The position numbers and the translations under genes were made by a program. From Medicago truncatula (lineage: Eukaryota; Streptophyta; Magnoliopsida; Fabales; Fabaceae), in NCBI RefSeq assembly GCF_003473485.1, contig NC_053044.1:5344501-5408500 (forward strand): a stretch of 64,000 nt of DNA, given 5' to 3'. Of this stretch, positions 34,721 through 48,095 are shown one piece after another. Below the pieces are notes generated by a model that saw only the letters and a list, made by a program, of their open reading frames with translations, made no database searches and had not been told where the DNA came from. Positions within the stretch are counted from its first letter, which is position 1. Each line of letters begins with the position of its first letter.

Positions 34721-37700
34721 TCAATTCACCCCAACATTCTCATGTAACTCCAATACCAACCTCATAGTTTTTGGATCATCCTGAATGTATTGAAACAATA
34801 TCAAGTATCAATAAATGTAAACAAACTAAAAATTGAATTATCTCTTTATAAAGGCAATTGAAATTTCTCTAGATCTGAAACTGAGTATTTAAGAGACTAA
34901 ATCCTATAGTTAGTATCCACTTTGAAAATGTCATAAATGTGTCACAAAAATTACTAAAGAGGTATCTCTTCTTAAATACAAATCATTAAATTAGTTAATA
35001 ATAAATCAATGGTCATCTTCATATATGTGCATGATACATACATTCAATAGATTGTGTACCTAAAAGCCACCCCTAATAGCATGTCTTGTAATATTTATTT
35101 TGTTGATAAATAGAATATCTTATAATATTAAATTATATCATATCAGGTGTATCAAACAAATTCTAAATCAAATTTATATTTATATCACAAGAAGTACTTA
35201 CACGAAAAAAATTGATGAGATTGGCATCTTTGAGCCTGTTTGGAAGATAAGTTGTTAATGCAACTCTAGCCCTGTTTTAAGATGAAAGAAGTTTAATTAG
35301 AACGTTTGAAACAAGAGAAAAGGCATATTCAACCATTCTTAAGATCATGGAACTTCTCAACCAACCTGTAATTTTGAGATAAACGAGAATAACATGAAAT
35401 CAAAAGCCTCAACAAACGAGGTGAGGGTGGATTCTCAAGATCTTCCAACATCATGTTCAAAACTCGACATACTCCAAAAAAATTCTCTGTTGTAGCACAA
35501 ACACGAGCCAAACCATCATCGTCTAATATAATTTTCAGAATTATAAATGTTGCAACCTGTGGAGATATACAACTTTCATTAGCAGGTATATTGGTAACAA
35601 AAATGAATGTCAAAATACTTTATACTAATAAACTGGAAAAACAATAAGAATAGAGAAACTAACAATTTTTGTCAATTCATTGCCGTTTTGCATATTTGAC
35701 AAGCATAGTGAAATTATCTCACTTGAGAGATAGAAACCTATGGCTTCTTTGGTGTTAACCTGTGAATATCAAATACCACAAAACGAAGTAATTATAATTG
35801 ACATACTACAAATAAGCATGGTATACATGTAATAAAAAATCAAACATAAAATGAATTTAAGCAATCATTTAAAAAGAATAAACAGTTGTGACATTTTAGT
35901 TCCCTTCGTGATGTAGATGAACTAATCCTAAAAAGTTGGATTTGTAAGTCCCAAATAATATATTATAACTGTTGAATCCAATGTTAGTAAAAGTTTTAAG
36001 GATAGTTCTCGTGAGCTTAGCTCAGTTGATAAGGACAATACATAATATATGTAAGGTTTGAGGTTCGAAGTCCAACCACCACTAAAAAAAATGTTTTAAG
36101 GACAATTATAAGGAATGTTGGTAAAAACATGTTTAATTTCCGCTAAAATACATATCTTTTAAAATAGGGTTAATATGTCTTTACCCCCTGTAATTTGGGT
36201 GAGTTCCAGTTTACCCCCTTGTAAAAAAAAAGTTTAGATTCCAACCCTGTAATTTAAAATTCTTTCGTTTTATATACTTGAGAAATATTATGGAAGGATT
36301 TAGATAGCAAGAACAAATTTAACTCCAATATTTATCCACAAAATTTTTGTGGCGCATATCATCATCAGAGAAGAATAAATACTACATTTTTATTATAAAA
36401 ATAAATATAGAGACAATGAGTTAGTCATACTGATGTGCAGTGACAGTTTAAATAGTGTTTGTGCGTGCTTATGAAAAACGTAATATATGCTTGTGTGACT
36501 CAATGAAATCCTAAACAAGGAATTAGTTGAGAACATAAGAGGAAAATGTGAAAAAATTGAAAGGAAGCAATTATATGACTTAGGTAACTTAGGGTTAATA
36601 TGTCTTTACCCCCTGTAATTTAGGCGAGTTCCGGTTTACTCTCTGTAAAAAAATAAGTTTAGATTTCAACCTTGTAATTTGAAGATTCTTTCGAAATAGA
36701 CCTTGTAATTTGAAGATTCTTTCGTTTTAGATCCTGAGACCATCTAACAATGCAAACATGATGACGTGGCACGCTGAATCAACATTTTTTGATGATACGG
36801 CGCGATGACTGTATAATTAATTTTATTTTTTAATTTTTTATTTTCATTTATATTAATTTAAAAATAAAAACTGTAAATTAATTTTAAAAATAGAAAAAAA
36901 ATTCAGATTATTTTTTTTTATATTGAAAAATCAGAAGAAATTTTTTTTTGATTTTTTTTGAAATTTAAAAAATTGGAAAAATCAGAAACAAATTTAGATT
37001 TTTTTTTCAAAAAAAAAAAATCATTTTTTTTCCGAAAGTTTTATTCCAGAATATTTATAAAATATTTTCCGAAATTAAAATATTAGAAAAAAATAATTCT
37101 TTTTTACGAAAATGAAAACTTCTGGAACTTCATGTACTTAAAAAATAATTAGAAAATATAATTTGAAAAAGTTCAGATTTTTCTTTCGAAATTAAAAAGT
37201 TTGATTTTCATTGTTATATATACAAACAATAAAAATTTTGGAAATTATTTTCCTTAGTTAAAAAATGAATTTTGGAAAATCAAAATTCCTGATTTTTTTT
37301 CTTCTTCTTATTTTTAAATTTTTTTCTAAAATTAAATTCCATAATTTTTTACTCTTTTCGAAAATTTATTGTTTTTTACAATTTTTTTATTTTCAAAAAT
37401 TAATTTTTATTTTTAAAAAAATAGGCAAGATGCCACCTGTGCCATTAAAAAAATAAAAACAAAATTAATTATATAATCAGCGTGCCACATAACCATATAT
37501 GGACAGTCAACGTGCCACTCAGCATGCGACATCATCTTTTTGTGGCCTCAAGGTCTAAAATGAAAGAATCTTAAATTACAGGGTTGGAATCTAAACTTTT
37601 TTTTTACAGGGGGTAAACCGGAACTCACCTAAATTACAGGAGGGTAAAAACATATTAACCCTATAACTTATTGCGGTAAAGCTGCCACTTGAGAACAAAT

Positions 37701-40700
37701 GGGTGAGTTTTGAGCATTTGCCATATCTTGAGAATAAAAATTAACGCAGAAGGAAAAAATACTTTGAAAGAAAAATGCTCAACCACACATTGAATTGTAT
37801 TTAGAAGATGATTATTTAGTTTTTCACAAAAAACAATCAATAGAGTGGTTTGTCAAAAAAAAAAAAATAGAGTGGTTAATAGGGGAGAGAGATGGAGGAA
37901 AAATATACTATCATTTTTCAATAAATGGATAATTAATATATACCTTTTGTTGAAAAAATGGTACATTTATTGTATCTTATCCTATGCAATATTACATAGG
38001 TTAGAAAAACCCTAAATAATTATACAACTTCAATTTAATGACATATATAATCCATTGAAAAATATATTTTCACATTGCAAGATTTTTGACATTATTTTTA
38101 GTAACTATACTCTCTGAAAAACTTATTAAATTTGTAGTCAGCTACATTAAAAAACAAAAATTAGAAGAATGGAATACCTTCATCGAGCCACCAATGACTC
38201 CAAGACTAGCAACCCTCAATTTCTCAAAATGTGCTAACTTGCTTGTCGTTTTAAGAAATGGATATAAATATAAAGGCATATTAGCTGCATATAATAAGAA
38301 AAAAAAGGTAAGTATAAATAATAAAAAGAGTAATACTTTTTCTTCTATAACTTTCCCATTTTTAACATAATGGCCTGCAAGTTATTGCAATCAAAAGCCG
38401 GTCATAGAGAATCCAAATTCATTCCTCTTACCCAAAACATTTTTTACGTTATTATTACTCATATGACATCTCACAAATCTCACCAAATAGTTATATATCT
38501 CCGTAGTATTTTCACAAAAGAACTATTATTCTAACATTAGTTCTATCATTGTCAGATTAAATATTGTCAACTTGTTACATACAACTTTGGATTGAAATTC
38601 AAAATAATATAATTAAGATTAATAATAAACTTAACATTACCATTGAGAAATGAGATCCTTGTATCAGGATGAGATGCCACACACTATAAAAAAAAAAAAA
38701 AAAACATTAGAAAAGAGTGGTAGAAGAATTAGTTTCATATTATTTTTTTTTACATTAAGGAAAAAAGTATAATGTTTACATATGTATTCATTTTGACATG
38801 ATTGATTTTCATGTATTTTGGGGGTATAATCAAAGTTTCCATATGCTAAAATGATATTCAAAACTTGTAGTGACGAACTCGTCTCACCTGAAGTAATGCA
38901 AGAACATGGCACACTCGAGTTGATTGTGAGGGGGAGAGATTCGGTGGTGAAAGAGTAGGATATATTGAAATTATTTCCTGAAAAAAAAAATAGCACAACT
39001 CAATAAGTGTATGAAAATCAATAAACATCTTTGTAAAATACTCTTGAACCTTAAACAATAAAAAAATATTCATAAGAGTCGAACTAATGGTCATTTTACA
39101 ATTGTTTGAGGAGATTTGAACTTCTTTCTTATAGGTTTAAAAGCTAAATTTTTATCATTGAACTAACATTCCCTCAAAAAAAATAAAAAATCATCGAGCT
39201 AACATCTCTTGAAAATTTATTTTAAAGAATATCTAAATTGAATCATACCATCACCATATATTTTCTAAGTCTCCCTCCTAAAAGTTGGAAACACAAAAAC
39301 ATAAATTTTGTGAAAGATATACATGGTGGAAAAAATGTATATATATAGAGAGAGATTCATAATCTAAAAATGGTGAAATAATGATTGTTTTGAAGGATTG
39401 TAATATGACAAAGGAAAATGACTAAATTTTCACCCAATACCATTGTGTGTTTCTTTCATCAAATACATAATAACTATTTTTCATCCACAAGTAAGATACA
39501 TGCACAATATTTTTTTTCATTAAATCTTGTTTGTAACAAATAGTAAAGCTCTAAAAAAATATTACTAACAAAAGAAGATGTTTGCTAGAGATGCTAAAGA
39601 AAATAATATGTAATGACAGTCACATGTAACGTACCTGTAAAAATACTGCAATAGTACCAACAGTATTCCATAATAAAGGTCCAAGTCCCTCAAATAACTT
39701 GGTGCTCTGAAATATAATAAATGCAACATAATGTATTAATTGTATGAGTTTCAGCAACATTAACGAATACTACTGAAATTTTAGTATAAAAAAACCAAAA
39801 TAAAACAAACATATCATACATGTAATAAGCTATTATTCTCAACTAATTAACAATGCTTCAAATTATATAAATTAATAATTTTTTTATATAAAAAATCTAA
39901 TGAAAGTTTTTGTTTTTCTCACTGATATTCTAAACAATGAAGCTTCTTGCTTCATACAATTCAAATCTATCTTAAGAGAGGAGCATGTTTAGTTTAACGC
40001 TTGGCAACTTCTCCAAGAGTTTGATTACATGTGTGGGTTAAGTGAAAGATGTGAAAAATAGAATAAAAAATTGATAAATGGATTTCAAGAAACCTTTAAG
40101 AGCACACATAAATCATTTTGTTTGAGATCGATACGCTTGATGATAAAATCTTGTGATACCAAGTTTCTAAAAATTTTCAAGAAAATGAGGCCACAAACAA
40201 GCTTTTAAATATTTTCAATGGTATTCCAGTCTTTTGACCGAATACCAAGCTTTTAAATATTTTAAATGAGAACATGGGTTCATTTCCTGGGTGGAATAAT
40301 TCTAAGTCAGACTTTATTTACTTCCCAGACGAACTCCAAATTATCAGGTCTCATTTCCACTGAGAAGTGGAGCGTAAACACAAAAAAAAAAAAAAAAAGA
40401 AACTGAATCCTTTCAATTCAATTATAAAAAATATCCGAAAAATGAGAACAAGATGTTATTAGGTCTAGCAAAAGGGTTTAATATCACAGGGTAGTGTTTG
40501 TATATATGTTGGTAGAGGAGCACACAAACAATTTAAATCACACTATAAGAGTATCACAATACCTCCAAGATTTGGATTACTTGTGAATCCCATGAAAGAC
40601 AATAAAAATGAACAAAAAATGAAAGATAGATATGTAAGAACCTTGGAGAGCACATAGAGAGCATTTTCTCTAAGATCCGGATTGCTGAGTTCAATAACAA

Positions 40701-40818
40701 GGCTTTGCATGTAAGCCATCCTTTGATCCGTGGTGCTAGATTGGGTAGAATCACCAGGAAAAGCTATAAACGATGCATCGTTCTTTGTAGAGAGCGATTG
40801 AGGAGTAAAGTTTTCCAT
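34721..40818 (-). CDS. CNOT9: CCR4-NOT complex subunit 9 (CNOT9/RCD1/CAF40 family)
   Basis: Nine exons: 40818-40642, 39706-39635, 38977-38888, 38683-38641, 38284-38178, 35759-35664, 35556-35366, 35271-35202 and 34780-34721. All splice sites are GT-AG and phases agree, giving 301 residues, the normal family length. The Rcd1 armadillo-like domain fills residues about 38-290: ELSNPDLRENAL, LFEGLGPLLWNTVGTIAVFL, EIISIYPTLSPPNLSPSQS, CVASHPDTR, PLYLYPFL, LRVASLGVIG, VATFIILKIILDDDGL, PPSPRLLRLLISCYSRLS, then FFRDDP near the end. CNOT9 is a scaffold in the CCR4-NOT deadenylase that binds NOT1 and Trp-containing partners, acting in mRNA decay in the cytoplasm. Several usually conserved positions differ (for example VNTKEA where VDD-E is usual), so this may be a divergent paralogue rather than the main housekeeping copy. 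Intron 5 (2.4 kb) holds a SINE and MULE sequences. Confidence 0.92.
36008..36092 (+). mobile_element. tRNA-derived SINE in CNOT9 intron 5
   Basis: gtgagcttagctcagttgat (A box) and ggttcgaag (B box) are followed by ccaaccaccactaaaaaaaa. Flanks gttttaaggatagtt and gttttaaggacaatt (35993-36007, 36093-36107) form a 15-bp duplication with two differences. Confidence 0.82.
36166..36290. mobile_element. Isolated MULE terminal repeat
   Basis: gggttaatatgtctttaccc and following bases match the left end of the complete element at 36592, but no right end is linked to it. It is a truncated relative. Confidence 0.7.
36592..37661. mobile_element. Non-autonomous Mutator-like element in CNOT9 intron 5
   Basis: The ends are gggttaatatgtctttaccc and, reversed, gggttaatatgtttttaccc, extending about 130-200 bases as inverted repeats (gtaatttaggcgagttccgg, tttagattccaacc). 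Flanks ggtaactta and tataactta (36583-36591, 37662-37670) agree in seven of nine bases. The interior is AT-rich and non-coding. Confidence 0.85.
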
Positions 40819-41100
40819 CGATCAGGTAGGATGAAATTATAGGATAAACATTCGATTTTATCAATTTAATTTTGGTTTTATGTGATGATGTTATTTGTTT
40901 TGGTTTGAATACTTTATAAAATACTTTTTTTCCTATAAAAAAAAATATATATGAAAACTTCAAAAGATACATGAACCTTGACCAAAGTTAATTTATTTAC
41001 TTTTTTGTTCTTTTTACATTTTAGGAAACATTTGACATTTTTTATGGCGTAAAAAATTTAACTTGACTTTTTATTAATTTAAAATATATTTTAATTTTTA

Positions 41101-42235
41101 GGTTTAATAGTCATTTGGTCCTCCAATTAATTTCCATTTTTCATTTTGCTTCCATAATTAATAAAACTCACGTACGGTCCCTCAATTATCCTCAATTATA
41201 CGTCCGTTGGTTAAATTGGTCTCATCCCATAGTTTTTTAATGTCTAATATTTTTTATATGATTTTAACTGTTTAATTACATGTCCATTGTATCTCTAGTT
41301 AACCATCAATACCTAATGTTTTTCACTTTTGATCATCTTCCCCCGTCTTCTTCCTCATATCTTCATCATGTTCAAAAGGTTCAACCTTTTCTAGAATTTT
41401 TTTTCCAAAACAATTTATTGAAAGTCAATTTTCTCCACTACAAAATCAAACGCGCACACTTGTCAAAAAAAAAAAATCAAATACACAGGAACTCATTTCT
41501 CAAGCACAACTTTTTCATCTTTCACGAACCTTCCTTCATTTGTTTCCTTCCACTTGGAAAAGTTAATACTCACCTTTGATCACTTTCACCAAACTCAATT
41601 TCGAACCATATTGTTTCTCGTACTCTAAAAAACCTGGAATCCGAAATTTGAATTCATGCGAATAGGTTTTGAGGAAGAGAGAAGAAAACCTAAAAATGAA
41701 TCTTAATGAAATCTTGGTGTGCGTGTTTTTGCTAAGCTTGGATAGAGAGAAAGAGATAAGTAGTGTGAGCCGAGAGAAGATAGAGAGATTGATATGAGAT
41801 GTGTGTGTTGCTCTCTCTCTCTCTCTTAAATAATAGTACTAAGTAACTTTGTGTTGTTTGATGATGTGATGATGAAAGTTCTGTAATGAATTTTTAGATG
41901 ATTAAAAAATTCAGTTTTTTTTTTTTGTGGGTATGTTGATGATGATGAATTTGATGAAGAAGATGAAAAAAAGGGGGAAATAATTAGTTGTTGATGGTTC
42001 ACTGAATGATACAATAGACCTCTGCGATCCAACGGTTCATGTGTTAAAAAATAGATCAAATGGTTAAAATTAAAAAATTAATAAGGTCTATGGTAGACCA
42101 CATACAATGTTGGTCCATCTTAAACATTTGAGGTTAAAATTAACAGAACATGACCAATTTAACTAACGAACGTATAATTGGGGGACTAAAACGTGAGTTT
42201 TATTAGTTATCGGACCAAAATGAGAAATCTGATAC
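41101..42235. mobile_element. Inverted-repeat element, probably MULE-type, ends unresolved
   Basis: Near the left end taataaaactcacgt, caattatacgtccgttggtt and aaattggtc recur, reversed, near the right end (42128-42215). The outermost left 40 bases have no clear partner on the right, so no target duplication could be assigned. The interior has CT-rich runs and short frames without domains. Confidence 0.55.
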
Positions 42236-42554
42236 CTACGAAGAACATCTAGAAGGGATGCATGAAAGCATAGTGGAGAGAGATGACAAGTCTACCACAC
42301 AATGCAGTTTAGCGCCAATCCACAGCCATAACGCCACGACAAACGGGCACATAAGAAAATGTTGCGAAGTCTTCATACAAATAATACAAACAAAAACAAC
42401 ATCACAACCACGATTTATGAGATTCTCATCCGTGGGTATTTTATTGTGCCAAAAGACGAATAACTGGGAAGGCGGATACAAGACTTCCAAATGATGTGTT
42501 TAAGTTCCTATACAATTGCTAAATTTATTTTTTCATTTGCACCAAAGAACATAC

Positions 42555-43170
42555 TTTTTAGTTTAGTTTTAAAACTCGGTTCGGCCATTGACTCGGCAGG
42601 GGTACTGAGTCACTGGGTGAACCATTGAGTCATTGGTTGAACCGCATGAATGAACTGGATCAACTCGGATGACTCGGTTAGATAACTCGCTCTTGAGATT
42701 AAATTTATATAGGTATTTAACTGGATTGAATCAGTGACTTGGTCACTTTAAAAACTAAAATAATGATACCTGTAAAATAAAAATAAATATCCAACAATAA
42801 TAATTTCATAAAACTAAAATAACGACTCTGTCTTCATAACAAAATTGTATAGATATAAGTCAGATTGAACCATATGAACCGATCACTAAATTTTTTTGAA
42901 AAAAATCATGACAACTAAATTTTTTTGTTAAATATTATGACTCTGGTTGCAATTTTCAAATTTTGTAAAAAAATATTTATTAACACTTGCTTTGAACCGC
43001 CCCGTTCGCTATGACCCACGGTTTGCCGAGTTTCGCCGGTTTTGACCGTTTCGCCACAGTTTCCGCCGGTTCAATTACTTAACCGATCCAACAACCAGAC
43101 CAGGTCAGTTACCCCACCGGTTCATGGTTCAACCGGTTTGACCAGCCGGTCCGGTCCGGTTTTTAAAATA
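42555..43170. mobile_element. Dispersed repeat with GGTTCGG/CCGGACCGG ends
   Basis: The left end ttttaaaactcggttcgg and the reversed right end ttttaaaaaccggaccgg are similar, and both sides are flanked by tttttagt. Inner sequence is rich in accggt- and gaaccg-type words, unlike the surrounding AT-rich DNA. Superfamily not certain. Confidence 0.5.
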
Positions 43171-43471
43171 TGTTTTTTTAGTCATTCAAGAATTACCATG
43201 CTTAAGAACTGGACTGAACCAAACCGAACCGCACTTATTATAATGTTACTAGACTCTTCGACTACTCTAGACCGGTCCATTACCATTTGTTAACTTAAAC
43301 TCTTCAACACCAATTACCAACGCAAACTAGCCAACTACCAAGCAGGCAAGCATTGCACGCGTGTTTAATTCATTCACGCATGTTTAAGAATTAGATAGTC
43401 CATTTCTGAATCTGCCAACACTCCAAACACTGATCAAAAGTTTCTTTAATAGTTGACATTTATTTTTAGGA

Positions 43472-44396
43472 AATTCTATGGTGAAATCATTAAAATGACT
43501 TTTTTGGTGAAGTCATTAGATTGACCAATCATTGAACATTTGTGTATTTAATGTATGTCATGTCAAATTATACGGTGTATTGCACATTTACTCATACGGT
43601 GTAGATGTTATATGATTCATGATATTAATTGGCAAAGGGGAAAATTAGGCCCTATTTATGTTTTTCTTTTCATACAGTTTCATAGAAAGTCATCAGTACA
43701 GGCACATAAAGCTTGTCATATGTAGTTGTAATTTCAACCCTAGGATTTCGATTTAGATACTTTTATCAATTCAATTGATGTTGGTATCAGAAGTACTATG
43801 TTAAGTACTATGAAATCTTGAGGCTTACGAATTTGATTGAGATTTTGATGAAGAAGGGTGTTTTGAAGCAGCTGTAGAGAGAAAAAGAAGTTAAAGAGAA
43901 TTCAGAAACACGACATGTAAAATTACTAAATTAGGCCATGGCCTACCTCAATCAGTACAACAACCACTGACAAGGGATGTAAGTATGTAAATCCCTAATC
44001 CGGGTTAGCAAAATGTATAATTTAGGTTAGCAAAATCCCCTTCTCCAGATGAAGAATAAAGAGGATGAATAAAAATGATTTAATTTTAGCATAAAATCTC
44101 CTTCTGCAGATGAAGAAGAAAGGACCAAGATGAAGAAAAATGAATAATTTGCCGATGAAGAAGAAAGGACAAACAAAATGAACAGATGAAGAACAAAAAT
44201 GATTTTATTTTAAATAAAATAAGTTAATAAATCAAAAGTAATTAATATTTTGTAAGAGGACTGATTTGTAATAAGATATATTTAGTCTTACAGTGGTCCA
44301 TCACAAAGACACTAGCTGACATGGCATTAACAATTATGTTATTGGTTAAATAAAATAACTTTTTCAAAAAAGTCATTTTCTTGACTACACCATAGA
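43472..44396. mobile_element. Inverted-repeat element with ttctatggtg ends
   Basis: Left ggaaattctatggtgaaatc ... aaaatgacttttttg and reversed right ggggtttctatggtgtagtc ... aaaatgacttttttg match over about 50 bases. Direct copies of agatgaagaa-type words lie inside. No target duplication or coding part was identified. Confidence 0.6.
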
Positions 44397-44600
44397 AACC
44401 CCTTGTTTTTATTGTTACAGGTTACAAAAGTTTCTTTATAATTACATGATAATTGCTTAATAAATTGTTATAGGCTATATAAATATATGAAAGAAAAAGT
44501 TGCATATGTATACCGAATGTTTGCAGCAACTTATATACACAATATGTAATCTATGAAAAAAAAATCCTACAACTTATAGAATTAGGAAAGAATTTTCTAC

Positions 44601-46338
44601 GAGTGAATACCCAAATTAGTCCTTGAATTTGCACGAATCGGACAAAAACGTCCTCCAATTTATCGAAATGCACACTTTATCCTTGAATTTAACAAACGTC
44701 CATCAAAATAGTCCTTCGGTCCAAATGCTCCGTTAGTGCTGCTGAGTTGTCGTCCTGCATGTCCTGTTGTCTTGTACACGTGTCTACAAAGAAGCCACGT
44801 GTACAAGGACCAATTTGATGGAAACGCTAAAAATTTTAGTTTTGCTTTTTAAATTCAATTTTTTTTCATTTTTTTCAAATTTACCCCGTTATTCTCCATA
44901 CCTTTCCATCCTCACATTTCAGTCAGAACATCATACACGTCCCTGACCTTTCTCCTTCCCACTAAAACCTTCATCATCATCATCATCTATGGCGAGGTAC
45001 ATTGCAAAAGATTTTGTTTTGACAGAAGCTTTCGTCGTTTATTAAGGTAACGCCTCCTGTTCGTTTTCTATTCAGTCATGTTTGTTTTCTCCCTCTTTTG
45101 TGTCCATTTTTATTTTATTTTCATTTTCAGTTTTTAGGCATTCGTTTTCAACTTTAAACTTCATTTCATGCTTTGATGTTCGGTTTTGCTTACATTGATT
45201 GTGTTTTTTAGATTACTGATATTAGGGTTTTGTGTTAAAGTCTTAAAATGCAGAAAATGTTGGAGGTGTTGCAGAAAATGCTGCAAATGTCAATGTTGGA
45301 AATGTTGTTGTTGGAAATGTTGCAATTCAGAGACAAAATGTTGTTAATGGTGTTGCAAATGAAGTAGTGCTTGGACAGGTATGACTGTTAAATTTTAAGG
45401 ATCGATTTGCTAGTAAGTGTAATAATTTAAGGACTGATTTGATTGAATGTTTTATGAATTAGGGACTGATATGATTGAAAATGTTGTTGCAGGGTGTTCC
45501 ACCAAGGAGGTATGGCATTAGAGGGCCAATTATTTCAAATGAGAGGCCTAAACAAACACCAATGAGGGTCCTGCACCAACACCCAACTGCTCTTGGCGTT
45601 ATTAGAGTATCATATCCAAATTATGGTCCATCCGGTTCAACTCAACCTAAGTTCATGGAGTTTATCCCAACTCTCGGCTTTCCAAAGAAGTGATACTTGA
45701 TGCATGTTTAAATTATGCTTTTGGAACTGTAATATTTCGACTTGTTTAAATTATGCCCCCTAGTTGAGTTTCTTTTTGGCTATGTAATATTAAGAACATC
45801 CTTCTATGACTTATGACTTGTTAATGCCCTGTAGTTTGGTTGCTTTTGCCTATGTAATATTTCAAACTTAAGACTTAAGACTTATGACTTATTTAATGGT
45901 ATTTTCAAGGATGAAGTTGTGTGTTCTGTCTTTTTCACTCTCTTCTGCAAATATATGCTTCAAGGATCAAATTGGATATATGTTTATAAAATTCAAGGAC
46001 TTATTTGACGGGTTTTTAATATAATTCAAGGATCGATTTGATAGTAAGTAAAAAGTAACAGGGACAAAATTGCACAACATTTTTTTGGAATCAATCAATT
46101 TTGTCCTTGGAAATTTTTGTCACTATCAACCAATTTAGTCCCTGCTTATGTGGCATCTGACATGGCAACCCATGTGAGAGGTTAACGGCCACGTCATCAC
46201 CGTTAACGCCCCAAATGGACGTAAGGACTAATTTGATTGAGATATGACAAATTCAGGGATAAAGTGTGCATTTCGATAAATTGGAGGACGTTTTTGTCCG
46301 ATTTGTGCAAATTCAAGGACGAATTTGGGTATTCACTC
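44601..46338 (+). mobile_element. MULE-like element E1 carrying a small spliced frame
   Basis: Ends are gagtgaatacccaaatt(a/c)g on both sides, with inverted repeats of about 110 bases (tccttgaatttgcac, ggacaaaaacgtcctccaat, ttatcgaaatgcacacttta). E2 at 51796 is a near-identical copy in the same orientation, 60 bp longer because of a deletion or insertion in a repetitive exon. Inside E1, 45254-45378 and 45493-45693 join by GT-AG to encode a Val/Asn/Gly-rich tract (NVGGVAENAANVNVGN) followed by a 66-residue tail (GVPPRRYGIRGP ... FIPTLGFPKK). No known domain is recognised and no complete start is defined. Confidence 0.8.
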
Positions 46339-48095
46339 CTTTTTTTTTAAAAAAGAAATATTATAATGAATTAATGATGTTATTTTATTTTTTAAAGATT
46401 TTTTTGTTATATTATTGATAAAACTAATGCAATTTTTTTTTGGTTACAATAAATAATGCAAATTTGTATGAAAAATAAAAAAATTGGGCCTAAATGATGA
46501 AATTAGATTTTGAGGCGCAGAGTCCCATAAGATGTTCCTTTTAAAAGAGTCTTGATCCTTGGTTTTTTTGATTTTTTTGGAAAGTTTCAAAGCAATTCAA
46601 TCAAGTAGTCCGAAAACCAGATTTTTGACCAAGAACAACTAACAATGACGCAAAACAAATGGATGAGAGCTATGAAGATTAATATTGTCCATAAAATGGA
46701 TATCCATGTTACAAACATGTTTAAAATTTATGCTGATACAATTCAGATTATATAAACTGAACTGTTTTTCCCTTGAAAATAAGTGTTTAGAGGTGTTCGG
46801 ATTATATAATCCGGAAAAAAAAAAAATTAAGGACCACGCCTTATTTTTTGAAGTTTTCGAATTATAAAATCCGAATTGGTGAAGAACTCATTTTTTTCAC
46901 CCTATAACAAAGTAAAAACTCCGTTTGGATTTTAAAATTCGGGGCATATTTGGAAAAATCACAAGGGGGCGAGTGAGAATGACATAGGATGGACTGAGAA
47001 TTGCCAAAAGAAAGCAATGTAAATGTCAGCTTACGGTGGATGGTTTCAATGTCATTGTCTTGTTTAAGTCCATATAAAGACTTTAACATGTTGATAAATT
47101 GATTTTAGCTTGCTTAATTAAATAAGCTCTCCAAAATAGGTTAAGAACAATGACTTAAATTAAAACTTACAGAATAACTTATTTAAAGCGTTTTATTAAA
47201 TTGTTTACCCAAACACACCTTCATTCTAAAAGGACTAAGTTCGTATACATAACTACTTTCAATAGAAATAGTACATGACATGAAAACTGGAGATAGCCCA
47301 CATGCAAGATTCTAAGGTAAAACAAACATCAATGATCTTTACAAACAATCAGTCATGGTATGTATAACACATATACTAAAGCAGGGTGCAACAGAAAATT
47401 TGAACAAAGTCGGATCCTTAAGTTGGTTAGACGAATGCTGGTCCTGCAGGGCTAGCGAAAAAAATCTGCAATAACCATGGTCGTTTCTCTGACAGTATAT
47501 AGGTAGATTCTTTCAAAATGTGTTTGAAGATACATTAAGCATGCTTGAACATCTTCATGCTGAGCCAATGGAAGTACACAGCAACCACAATTATAGGCAG
47601 AGTCAATGGCACTAGAGGCACACTTTTTGATTCAATAAAATTATTCGAGATTTTCTCTCAATTCTGGTGGATTCCGGAAACCCTTATTTTGATAGGTTTG
47701 TCGCTTGCAACCCTATTTTCACAAGTTTGTCGCTTGCAAACTTGTTCTTTTCTATCTAGGTTTAGCGCCTGCTAACCCTACGCTTCTGTACTGCGTCATA
47801 TTCATAACATGAAATAGAAGGATAGCAAAATAAAAAACCACAAATACCAATTATATACATCTAGTACAAGTTATCGAGTTACTACTGATAAGTCCGCTTT
47901 CCCCTTCTGCCACGCGCCAACGTTGCCTGTCGCGGTGGTCCTGATTTTTCCGTTATAGCGGCCGGCGCGGACTTTTTTGACAGTAGAGGTGGTAATTATG
48001 GTGTAAAGCTATTTAAAATGCCATTTGTTTTTCATTCATCAACACAAGTTTGATTTTTCTCATACTTAACATTAATTATTACCCAGCAAGCATTG
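46339..48095. other. Spacer with small palindromes and no firm gene
   Basis: Near 46744-46935 variants of a cggattatataatccg palindrome occur four times. On the minus strand around 47470-47640 a frame reads PLTLPIIVVAVYFHWLSMKM; it looks protein-like but I cannot assign it. The 100 bases before the H2B-like gene include GC-rich sequence (47895-47975). Confidence 0.4.

Noticed and set aside
47470..47640. Minus-strand protein-like frame with PLTLPIIVVAVYFHWLSM
   Set aside because: It resembles a membrane segment but no family or splice structure could be supported.
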